A DNA stretch of 6,425 nt from Acidobacteriota bacterium (GTDB lineage Bacteria > Acidobacteriota > UBA6911 > RPQK01). Position numbers and translations under genes: made by a program. A model generated the notes under the pieces. It worked only from the letters and a program-made list of their open reading frames with translations, had not been told where the DNA came from and did not search any database. Shown one piece after another: positions 1 through 6,425 of the stretch; the first letter of the stretch is position 1, and every line of letters begins with the position of its first letter. The stretch covers positions 1 to 6,425 of the forward strand of contig RPQK01000465.1 of the NCBI GenBank assembly GCA_003819755.1, written 5' to 3'.

Positions 1-91
1 CTCGTCAGTCCCCGGCTCCGTCCGGCGCGGTGAGATTCCGTTTGCAGTTGAATGTTCTTAGCGGCTTGGGCTGGAAAAAGGGCTATGTTAA
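1..91. other. Upstream stretch without a supported gene
   Basis: No start codon here leads into a credible protein. The frame used by the DUF4139 gene is closed by TAG at 59-61 and TAA at 89-91, the second directly before the ATG at 92. Frame 3 is open from the window edge to a TAG at 108-110, but its 35 codons match nothing I recognise; they could be the end of an upstream gene. A short purine run (AAAAAGGG, 75-82) lies about nine bases before the ATG at 92 and is a weak candidate ribosome binding site. Because DUF4139 homologues normally extend well upstream, this stretch may instead be a damaged part of the same gene. Confidence 0.4.
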
Positions 92-1846
92 ATGCAGGGT
101 GTGCGAATAGCTGGAAGAACAGCCGGCGCCCGTATTCAGGGATTCGTGTTGACGGTCGGGACTCCCGCCCGGACCGACCCGGATGATCCGAGCCGCATAG
201 AGACGCTGGAAAGGGATTCGGTCCTGGTCATTGCCTCTGAAGACGGGACGATCAACCGCATCCCGTTTGTGGATCTCCGCTCGATTCAAGTCCTGGACCC
301 ACAATCGCGCACCGCGCTCTCGCGCTTCCTCGGTGCCAAGCTCGACGATCGACGGCGCGAAGGGAAGAAGCTGGTTATCAGGTCCGACGGACAGGGTGAA
401 CGCTCCCTGTTGGTCGGATACTCGCTGGCGGCTCCCATCTGGAAGACCACTTATCGCGTGGTCATGCGGGAAGGGAAACCAGCCTTCTTTCAGGGCTGGG
501 CAATCGTGGATAACGTAAGCGATGAGGACTGGAAGGATGTGAGTCTGTCGCTTGTTTCCGGGACTCCGATTTCCTTCATCCAGCCTCTCCAACAGCCGCT
601 TTTCATGCACCGTCCGGTCATTCCGATTGCAGACAACCTGCATCTCTACCCCCAGAACTATGAGCCGGGCGTCGGCTACGGTGGCGGGTCGGCTTCCGGT
701 ACGGGGGCTGGCTATGGTGTCCCAGGGGGTATGGTAGGCGGTGTCCCGGGTGGCGTTGTGGGTGGTGTATTGGGAGGAGTGCCGAGGGGGGCTGCCGCAC
801 CATTCGCTACATCGATGAGCGACTTGATCGCCGAGCAGCAGGCGGGGATTGAACAGAAGGCAACCGGCAAAGAGGTCGGAGATCTTTTTGAGTATAGGAT
901 CGACCAGCCGGTCAGCCTGGCCAGGAATACTTCGGCGCTTATTCCCATCCTGCAAACCGAGATGGAAGCCGAGCGGGTTTCGATCTACAGCATGGGCCAG
1001 GATACCGACCGGCCCCGTTCCGGTCTGGCTCTTAAAAACAACTCGGCGCTCACCTTGGAGGCGGGATCCCTGACTGTCCTTGAGGGGGACACCTATGCAG
1101 GAGAAGCTTTGATTGACAGGCTGAAGCCCCAAGAACAACGGTTCATCTCTTTCGGCCTCGATCTCCGCACGCTCATCAATAGCGACGCTTACGAACATGG
1201 CCAACCGATTTTCCTTGTCCGAGTCAAAGGCGGAGCGCTTCAGGCTCATTACTACCGGGACCGATTCCGGACGTACGAGATTGAGAATCAGACGAACAAA
1301 CGCACCGTGCTCTATATTGACCATCCCCGAGAAGCCGGTTGGACGCTGGCCAAGGAGACTCCGTCTCCGAGCGAGACAACCGCCGGCCACTACAGGTTTC
1401 GTGTTGAGCTCGAGCCGAGCTCTTCTTCTCGGTTGACTGTGACCGATCGGCAGACACTCATGGATACGATCGAGGTTGCCAATTTCGGTCCCGATCAGAT
1501 GAGCCTGTTCCTGTCTCAGCGCCGGATTGACGAGGCGACAAAAGGAAAGCTGAACAGGCTGTTGGAGGCGAAACAGAAAATCAGCGATGTCCAGGCGCGC
1601 ATGAAGAGAGTCGACGCGAGCGTCCGGGAGATTTCGGAGGACCAGCAGCGGCTGCGCGATAACCTGAAAGCGATGGAAGGAACCAAGGAGGCACGCCAAC
1701 TGATCAGCCGGTACATTGCCAAAGTCGACCAGCAGGAGAACGAGCTCGAGAACCTCCGCAAGCAGAAATCGACGCTCGAGGTCGAGCTTAACGGGAGGCA
1801 GAAAGAGCTGCAACAGGCGATCGAGGCGTTTGGGGTTGAGTCATAG
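92..1846 (+). CDS. DUF4139 domain-containing protein, N-terminally incomplete
   Basis: This 584-residue protein belongs to the DUF4139 family, whose molecular function is not settled; full-length members are usually exported. Residues 1-100 form a charged, beta-rich stretch. The family core follows: the APIWKTTYRVV motif (about 115-124) and GWAIVDN (135-141), then DEDWKDVSLSLVSGTPISFI. A glycine-rich linker lies at about 188-235 and a second beta-rich part at about 255-465. The C-terminus (about 480-580) is a long helical, probably coiled-coil region with the family-typical DQQRLRDNL at 517-525. The stop is TAG. The family usually carries a signal peptide and about 200 further N-terminal residues. 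Here the first ATG has neither, and homology seems to begin almost at residue 1, so the gene is 5'-truncated, frameshifted or a pseudogene. The large Asp-box gene follows 76 bases downstream. Family assignment is firm; the start and intactness are not. Confidence 0.85.
   Translation: MQGVRIAGRTAGARIQGFVLTVGTPARTDPDDPSRIETLERDSVLVIASEDGTINRIPFVDLRSIQVLDPQSRTALSRFLGAKLDDRRREGKKLVIRSDGQGERSLLVGYSLAAPIWKTTYRVVMREGKPAFFQGWAIVDNVSDEDWKDVSLSLVSGTPISFIQPLQQPLFMHRPVIPIADNLHLYPQNYEPGVGYGGGSASGTGAGYGVPGGMVGGVPGGVVGGVLGGVPRGAAAPFATSMSDLIAEQQAGIEQKATGKEVGDLFEYRIDQPVSLARNTSALIPILQTEMEAERVSIYSMGQDTDRPRSGLALKNNSALTLEAGSLTVLEGDTYAGEALIDRLKPQEQRFISFGLDLRTLINSDAYEHGQPIFLVRVKGGALQAHYYRDRFRTYEIENQTNKRTVLYIDHPREAGWTLAKETPSPSETTAGHYRFRVELEPSSSSRLTVTDRQTLMDTIEVANFGPDQMSLFLSQRRIDEATKGKLNRLLEAKQKISDVQARMKRVDASVREISEDQQRLRDNLKAMEGTKEARQLISRYIAKVDQQENELENLRKQKSTLEVELNGRQKELQQAIEAFGVES
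716..787 (+). repeat. Three imperfect 24-base tandem units, Gly-rich linker
   Basis: Three consecutive units of 24 bases (716-739, 740-763, 764-787), each beginning GGTGT, sit inside the DUF4139 gene. They encode GVPGGMVG, GVPGGVVG and GVLGGVPR, residues 209-232. The first two units are closest and the third has diverged. The unit length keeps the reading frame, so copy number could change without breaking the protein. The surrounding residues (about 188-208) are also rich in Gly, Ser and Tyr, suggesting a flexible linker between the two beta-rich halves. It probably grew by replication slippage. Confidence 0.7.
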
Positions 1847-1922
1847 GCGCGGTTAAGGAATGCGCATTTTACTTTGTTTCACCCCTTGTCGAGCGGTAGA
1901 CTCTGACCCCGAGGTGTACCTG
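1847..1922 (+). other. Short gap between the two large genes
   Basis: This 76-base gap has no convincing sigma-70 promoter or T-tailed terminator, which favours co-transcription of the flanking genes. An ATG at 1860 is in frame with the downstream gene and open throughout. However, its purine run (AAGGA, 1855-1859) touches the ATG with no spacer, and the 21 residues it would add do not look like the start of an export signal. Confidence 0.5.
1911..1916 (+). promoter_or_regulatory. Ribosome binding site supporting the GTG start at 1923
   Basis: GAGGTG matches the Shine-Dalgarno core and is followed by a six-base spacer to GTG at 1923-1925. It decides the start of the Asp-box gene: starting at GTG places a short basic segment and a hydrophobic core directly at the N-terminus, as expected for a signal peptide. 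Starting at ATG 1860 would bury that core behind 21 extra residues. Confidence 0.6.
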
Positions 1923-4900
1923 GTGCGTCACTTGCCGCTGGTCGTCGTCTTCTTCCTGATTTTTGCCGCCGCGCAAGGAGGCGTGAATTCCTGGAGCGCC
2001 GCCGGGCCGGGTTTGGAGGACGTCACAGCAGTCGAGATTGACCCGTCGGACAGCCGGATCATCTATCTTGTCGCGCGCTCGCACAAGGTTTTCCGAAGCA
2101 CGAGCGGAGGAGCCGAATGGCAGCAGTCTGAGCTGCCGGCTTCTCTGATTACGATCGCTTTGCGGGCGGTTCCCGGTCATCCAGGGTTCGTCTACGTGGC
2201 GGCACAACATGTCAGCGAATCGCGGACAAGCAGCGTTTTGCTGTCGGCCGACTATGGTGTTACGTGGCAACCGCGCGGAACATTCCACAACGGCGATCTG
2301 AAGGCTTTGCAGGTCGATCCACGCCAGCCCAATGTCGTCTATATCGGAACGAACGGCGGTGTCTTCAAGACCACCGACAGCGGCCTTTCCTGGTCGCTGC
2401 TCGGGTCTCCGGCCGGCGTCGAGTCCCTGGCCGTGGATCACTTCAATTCGAATCTGCTTTACGCGGGCACGGCCTCCGAGTCGGTGTGGAGGAGTACCGA
2501 TGGGGGAGGGACATGGGTCAAGTCGAAGGACGGGTTTTTGCCGCGGCACGCCCGGGTGGAAAGCCTGGCGTCGGACGCAGCTGCCGCTGGTACAGTCTAT
2601 GCAGGCCTGGGAGGCGGCGGAATCTACCGGAGCACCGACGGAGGAGAGCGTTGGCAATGCCTTCCGGCAGCGGTGGCCAACTCGCACCTGCCGTCAATTC
2701 TCCCGCTCGCTGACACGCAAAGGAAAGTCTTTCTGCTGAGCCGGGGCACCGAAAGCCGAGGCCTGTACCGAACCAGCGACGCCGGGTTGACCTGGTCCCG
2801 GATAGCGTTGCCCTTCTTGCCGACTTCGGGCCTGGCTATCACGGCTGGCGACGCTTCGACCATTTATGTGGGAAGCGCGGAGGGAGTCGCTAAGACAAAC
2901 GATGCCGGCGCTTCCTGGCGGCTCATGAACCCGGGATTGAGAACGACACGCCTGGGAGGCATATCCCAGGGAGCTGAAAATGTCCTGTACGCCTGGGATT
3001 ACTATGGCCGCCAGGCTTACCGGAGCTCGGACTTGGCCCAGAGTTGGGTCGCTCTCGCGAGAATCGTCGAGGAGCCCTATGTCGAGTACCGGATTAAGAG
3101 CGTCTACGCGAGCCCGCTCGATCCGGCGTTCGCGGCGGCCGTCCTCTCCCAGGGGGGAATCGGCGTCGGTGGGACGGGCTCGGATCTTCCCGGGGATGCG
3201 GAGGCGGAAGGCGGCGGTGCGCCCGCTTATCTGACCAGGGACAAAGGAGCTCATTGGGAAGCCGTCCAGGGGTTGACCGGGTTTGTCACGACTCTCCTTT
3301 TTGACGCTGCCCGCCTGGAGCGGCTGTATGTTGCCGGCTCGCAGGGATTGCTTCGGAGTGATGACGGCGGGTTGAGCTGGGGCCGGCCTTCCGCAAGTCC
3401 GCAACCCTACGCGATCGAGTCCCTGGTCCAACATCCGTCGCGGCCCGAAACTCTGCTCGCGAGCACCACCTGGGACGGGCTCTGGAAAAGTGAGGACGCG
3501 GGGGCTACGTGGACACAACTCTCTCCCCGGCTCGACTCATGCCAATTCTATCCACCCGAGATCAGTCCGTCGAACGGCAGTGTGATGCTCTCGATCGGCT
3601 GCCAAGGAACCAGGCGAAGTGACGATGGGGGTGTGACCTGGAAGCCGATCGAGCCGGGACTGCCGCCCGATTCCTGGGTCTCGGCCGTCAGGTTTCACCC
3701 CGTAACCGGCCATGCGTTCCTGGGCTTCGTGAATTGGGGCGGTGCGGGCGGCTTGATGAGAAGCACGGACGGCGGCCTCACGTGGGCAACGGTCGCCACG
3801 GGAGGCTCGAGCAACCCTGTGGACCTGCTGGTCTCCCGCGGTCCCGGCATCACGCTTTGGACGCTGGACCAGGACTACGGAGTATTTGCGTACACGTTTG
3901 CGGGGAGCCCCGGGAACGCAAGTTTTGAAAGCGCATCAAACGAATCCCCGGCTGCCCTGGAAAGAAGACTGCCCCGCCCGGTCCTGGCTGCCGGCGGAAA
4001 TCTGGCTTTCGCGGCTGAGCTCTCGACTCTCCCGTCCGAGTGGGCCAGGATCGGGCCTTCTTCAGGCGCTGTCGGAGAGGTTGTGGGCGACCCTTTTGAA
4101 GCGGGTACGATCTACCTGGAACAGAGCCAGGAATCAGAGAGCGGTTACTGGGTCCATCTCCGGTCGGAAGACGGCGGCGCATCCTGGGAAACATGGAGCA
4201 CTGGTGAGTGGTGGAATCTCTCGTTCGGCGCCAAGCCGGGCCTCTGGTACAGGATCGAGCTATCAGGGCAGAGTCTGTCCAGGAGCACTGACGGCGGAAA
4301 AAGCTGGCAGTCGACGGATCTCGAGGGCGTCGGGAGAGTGATACCTGATCCCGTCGATGCGCAGGTCATCTGGGCGCTTCGATACAACTCCGTCGATAGG
4401 AGCACGGACGGAGGTGCGAGCTGGAAAACGGTCCGTCACGAGCCGGGCATGACCCGGATGGCGATCGACCCGAAGGCGACAGGCAGCGCTTTCGTGGGCG
4501 GAACCCGGTACGGTTACGGGCCGGACATCAGCCTCACGTTGCGGACCACAGACGCCGGTCAAACGTGGAGCGTGGCTGGAATCCGTGAGCCTGAGGACAT
4601 TCTCGTTGATCCCGACCGGCCGGGCCACGTGTATCTGGCCGATCGGCTTTACGGGATACTCAAAAGCACCGACCACGGTTTCAGTTGGACTCCTGCCAAC
4701 GAAGGGTTGCCTCGGGCCGAAGCCTGGCGACTCGGCTATGACCCGGCGGAGCGAACACTTTACTGTGGCGTGTCGCCCTCAGCGAAGGGCACGGTGTTCA
4801 AGAGCGCCGATGGCGCTGTTTCCTGGCAGCCGACCAGCCCTTCATTGGAGGACGCGATCAGCTCGCTGGTCGTCACGGCGCCCGGCTGTCTGGTTGCGCG

Positions 4901-5915
4901 CGCGTCCTCCGGCATCTATCGAACCACGGACGCGGGGAAGACCTGGACAAGGAGCGAGGAGGGGTTGCCGATGCCGGCGGTCTTTGGCGTTTCGGTGACG
5001 CCGGCGGCTCCTGATTTGATCTACATCCAGACGGACGCGGGGCTTTTCCGTGGCGACAGCGGAGGGCGATGGACGCCCACAAACCCCGAATTAGAGCCAG
5101 GGGAAACCGTCACCCAATTGTCTGCGGTCCCGACGGATGGGTCATTACTCCTCGCCAGTACCCCCACCATGCTTTACCTCAGCCGTGACCGAGGCGACAA
5201 CTGGACGGAGCTTTTCGAAGCCGGCCGAGGCCTCATCGCCCACGTTTCTGCTGCCCCCGAGGATCAGAAGACACTCTACGTCACTGTCATAGGAAACTTG
5301 TACTACCCGGCCACACCACCGGCGTGCTACGCGGCAATGTACCGATCGACTGACACGGGTCAGACGTGGGCCGCCTTGCCGATAGACGAAGACGCGTGCA
5401 CCTTCGAGCCTGTGATCACGCGAGATGGGCGACTCTTTCTGCTTCAGTTGGGCAACCTCTGGCGAAGCACAGACCGCGGTGACACGTGGACAAGGGCTAG
5501 TGAGCTGCCGGTCCAGTTTAGGAGGATCGTAGGCGCTCCCTCTGCGGTTTCGGTGCTCTATGGTTTCGACGACCGCACTGTCTGGGAAAGCCGGGATTCA
5601 GGCGACAGCTGGACCCAGGTTGCGGAGTTCCCGGCGCCGGCCAAAGTGACCTCCCTGGTCGTCGATCCCCTGAATTCAGACCGGCTCTACGTTTCCGCAG
5701 GCGCGGTTTTTTTACTGACGCCAAGCTCGAGGTCGGTTCGGCCGCTGGTGAGTGAGCCTCTGCCGATGCTTCAGATGGTCGTGTTGCCGTGGCGGCGGAT
5801 GCTGCTCGGTGCCCCCGGCGCGCCGCACGAGGGACTTTACGTAACAGGCACTGCCCCACCCGGAGGAAGACCGCGGCGAGCAACAACGCCCGGGCCCGTT
5901 CGATCCTCTCCCTGA
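1923..5915 (+). CDS. Secreted multi-propeller Asp-box (BNR-like) repeat protein
   Basis: This 1330-residue protein (1351 if started at ATG 1860) begins with a signal peptide: VRH, then the hydrophobic LPLVVVFFLIFAAA, with probable cleavage after AAA near residue 17. The rest is built from units of about 40-45 residues, each with a strand resembling 'DP..p..lYvgt..Gv' followed by an Asp box, S-x-D-x-G-x-T/S-W. I count 25 boxes, two of them degenerate. This is the sortilin/BNR/YVTN-type beta-propeller fold, enough for three or four seven-bladed propellers. No sialidase catalytic residues, transmembrane anchor or sorting motif is visible. After the signal peptide there are seven cysteines, six of which fall into three close pairs. 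The product is probably an exported binding or scaffold protein. The last 20 or so residues are rich in Pro, Arg and Thr and look like out-of-frame sequence, so the true C-terminus may differ. Repeat class is firm; ligand and role are unknown. Confidence 0.88.
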   Translation: MRHLPLVVVFFLIFAAAQGGVNSWSAAGPGLEDVTAVEIDPSDSRIIYLVARSHKVFRSTSGGAEWQQSELPASLITIALRAVPGHPGFVYVAAQHVSESRTSSVLLSADYGVTWQPRGTFHNGDLKALQVDPRQPNVVYIGTNGGVFKTTDSGLSWSLLGSPAGVESLAVDHFNSNLLYAGTASESVWRSTDGGGTWVKSKDGFLPRHARVESLASDAAAAGTVYAGLGGGGIYRSTDGGERWQCLPAAVANSHLPSILPLADTQRKVFLLSRGTESRGLYRTSDAGLTWSRIALPFLPTSGLAITAGDASTIYVGSAEGVAKTNDAGASWRLMNPGLRTTRLGGISQGAENVLYAWDYYGRQAYRSSDLAQSWVALARIVEEPYVEYRIKSVYASPLDPAFAAAVLSQGGIGVGGTGSDLPGDAEAEGGGAPAYLTRDKGAHWEAVQGLTGFVTTLLFDAARLERLYVAGSQGLLRSDDGGLSWGRPSASPQPYAIESLVQHPSRPETLLASTTWDGLWKSEDAGATWTQLSPRLDSCQFYPPEISPSNGSVMLSIGCQGTRRSDDGGVTWKPIEPGLPPDSWVSAVRFHPVTGHAFLGFVNWGGAGGLMRSTDGGLTWATVATGGSSNPVDLLVSRGPGITLWTLDQDYGVFAYTFAGSPGNASFESASNESPAALERRLPRPVLAAGGNLAFAAELSTLPSEWARIGPSSGAVGEVVGDPFEAGTIYLEQSQESESGYWVHLRSEDGGASWETWSTGEWWNLSFGAKPGLWYRIELSGQSLSRSTDGGKSWQSTDLEGVGRVIPDPVDAQVIWALRYNSVDRSTDGGASWKTVRHEPGMTRMAIDPKATGSAFVGGTRYGYGPDISLTLRTTDAGQTWSVAGIREPEDILVDPDRPGHVYLADRLYGILKSTDHGFSWTPANEGLPRAEAWRLGYDPAERTLYCGVSPSAKGTVFKSADGAVSWQPTSPSLEDAISSLVVTAPGCLVARASSGIYRTTDAGKTWTRSEEGLPMPAVFGVSVTPAAPDLIYIQTDAGLFRGDSGGRWTPTNPELEPGETVTQLSAVPTDGSLLLASTPTMLYLSRDRGDNWTELFEAGRGLIAHVSAAPEDQKTLYVTVIGNLYYPATPPACYAAMYRSTDTGQTWAALPIDEDACTFEPVITRDGRLFLLQLGNLWRSTDRGDTWTRASELPVQFRRIVGAPSAVSVLYGFDDRTVWESRDSGDSWTQVAEFPAPAKVTSLVVDPLNSDRLYVSAGAVFLLTPSSRSVRPLVSEPLPMLQMVVLPWRRMLLGAPGAPHEGLYVTGTAPPGGRPRRATTPGPVRSSP
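2097..5612 (+). repeat. Array of about 25 Asp-box protein repeats
   Basis: Asp boxes start at 2097 (degenerate), 2244, 2370, 2493, 2631, 2772, 2895, 3024, 3234, 3357, 3489, 3618, 3762, 4164, 4284, 4401, 4545, 4665, 4803, 4923, 5052 (degenerate, one residue short), 5181, 5346, 5466 and 5589. Most are 117-147 bases apart, one propeller blade each. The exceptions are 210 bases before 3234, 165 bases before 5346 and 402 bases before 4164. Typical boxes read STDGGLTW or TTDAGKTW. The DNA is strongly diverged between units, so this is an old protein-level repeat, not a recent tandem duplication. Confidence 0.88.
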
Positions 5916-6338
5916 ACTGGGAAAAAAGTATCGAGAATAGTCGTCCGGAGAAAGGCAACCCGGTATCGCGACGATACACGCGGCCGAGTTGCCTTTCGAA
6001 GCGATGACGCCGGAGAGAATTGGACCGCACTGAAACTGTTTGAAGACTTCGCCCAGACCGACCGTGACGCTGCGGAAGTCACCGATATGGCGGCCTGAGA
6101 CGACTCTGCTGATGTCCGACTTCTGCGCGGAAATCTGTCGGCCATCACCCGTGAGCACCAGTTGCGATCATGGGAGCGTACCGCAAAGCTGCTCTCCGAG
6201 TTCATGCCCGAGCTGCCGTCTCAGGCGGGAGGCTTTATTCTCATCAGGCATGCCGGCGACTCGACGGTTGCCCAGGAGTTCTTCGGGACCCCGGACATGA
6301 CACTGCTCTCGGCGGTCCCCGTACCCTTTTTATACTAG
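5845..6338 (+). pseudogene. Broken coding-like region, unrecognised, with one Asp box
   Basis: No intact gene is present, but the plus strand looks translated in pieces. Frame 1 is open from 5845 to a TAG at 5938 and reads like protein (ending FDPLPELGKKYRE); the same frame after the TAG includes ATIHAAELPFEAM. From about 6000 the signal passes to frame 3, the frame of the large gene: an Asp box SDDAGENW (6000-6023), then TALKLFEDFAQTDRDAAEV, a TGA at 6096-6098, and 80 further codons rich in Leu, Glu and Ala with high third-position GC, ending at TAG 6339-6341. There is no in-frame start with a ribosome binding site. It may be a decayed gene, a lost 3' extension of the Asp-box gene, or error-prone contig-end sequence. 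A minus-strand frame (5712-6158) is also open but lacks a credible start; it is codon-aligned with plus frame 3, so it may be a shadow. Confidence 0.35.
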
Positions 6339-6341
6339 TAA

Positions 6342-6425
6342 ACCACAATAGCATGCAACTGCAGTTGACCAGGGCCGCCCCTATCAGAAAGCCAAACACC
6401 AAGACAATACCATGTAAACTCGACA
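6342..6425. other. Terminal stretch without a gene
   Basis: After the TAG at 6339-6341 the sequence drops to about half GC, clearly below the genes, and no frame looks coding. It contains a perfect 12-base palindrome at 6356-6367. TATACT at 6331-6336 resembles a -10 box but has no -35 partner at the right distance. Nothing else can be supported before the window ends. Confidence 0.5.
6356..6367. repeat. Perfect 12-base palindrome
   Basis: CAACTGCAGTTG equals its own reverse complement. It lies in the low-GC end stretch, directly after a GCATGC palindrome (6351-6356, sharing one base). It could be an operator for a gene beyond the window, or chance. There is no loop, so it is not a terminator hairpin. 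Confidence 0.4.

Noticed and set aside
83..1813. A 576-codon minus-strand open frame covering the DUF4139 gene
   Set aside because: Its composition is that of an antisense shadow in GC-rich DNA, and the plus strand has clear family motifs across the same span.
1869..3518. Long minus-strand open frames under the Asp-box gene
   Set aside because: They are rich in Arg, Pro and Ser with no recognisable domain, and the plus-strand repeats explain the region fully.
1923..5915. The large protein as a sialidase, because of its Asp boxes
   Set aside because: No FRIP-like motif, arginine triad or Asp/Glu/Tyr catalytic arrangement is apparent, and the number of boxes far exceeds the four or five of sialidases.
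5909..5927. Small hairpin (TCCC/GGGA) followed by an A run
   Set aside because: A terminator for the plus strand needs a T run after the stem. On the minus strand the T run precedes the stem, so it fits neither direction.
6096..6141. Selenocysteine at TGA 6096, with a stem (CCGAC 6116-6120, GTCGG 6137-6141) downstream
   Set aside because: The loop lacks the features of a bacterial SECIS, the residue context matches no selenoprotein family I know, and there is no valid start upstream.
6285..6330. GGGACC/GGTCCC stem followed by a T run as a terminator
   Set aside because: The loop is 23 bases, the stem is short, and several bases separate it from the T run; it also lies within the coding-like frame.
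6331..6336. TATACT as a promoter -10 box
   Set aside because: No -35-like hexamer lies about 17 bases upstream, and an isolated hexamer is too weak to annotate.

Overview
The window is GC-rich and fully bacterial in style. It holds two large plus-strand genes, and a short, poorly resolved stretch lies at each end. The DUF4139 family protein followed by a very long secreted Asp-box (BNR-type) beta-propeller protein is a combination typical of Acidobacteriota and similar soil or sediment bacteria. That placement rests on gene style only; there is no rRNA or other marker gene here. The disturbed reading frames at both ends would fit a metagenomic contig whose edges are poorly supported, but real gene decay cannot be excluded.

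Layout. Positions 1-91 hold no convincing gene start. They precede a DUF4139 open frame (92-1846) that lacks the signal peptide and about 200 N-terminal residues expected for the family, with in-frame stops at 59 and 89. After 76 bases comes a 1330-residue secreted protein (1923-5915, GTG start; an ATG 63 bases earlier is the alternative). It carries about 25 Asp-box motifs and no catalytic domain that I recognise. From about 5850 to 6338 the plus strand still looks protein-coding, but in two different frames broken by stop codons, and it includes one clear Asp box (6000-6023) beyond the stop of the large gene. The last 86 bases are less GC-rich and hold no gene.

How the parts may work together. 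The two large genes are close, on the same strand, and probably co-transcribed. The second clearly has an export signal. Homologues of the first normally do too, so both products probably belong to the cell envelope or outside. Multi-propeller Asp-box proteins usually serve as binding scaffolds, and DUF4139 has no settled function, so no pathway is assigned. I found no mobile element, CRISPR array, RNA gene or defence system. The most unusual part is the broken coding region at the 3' end.
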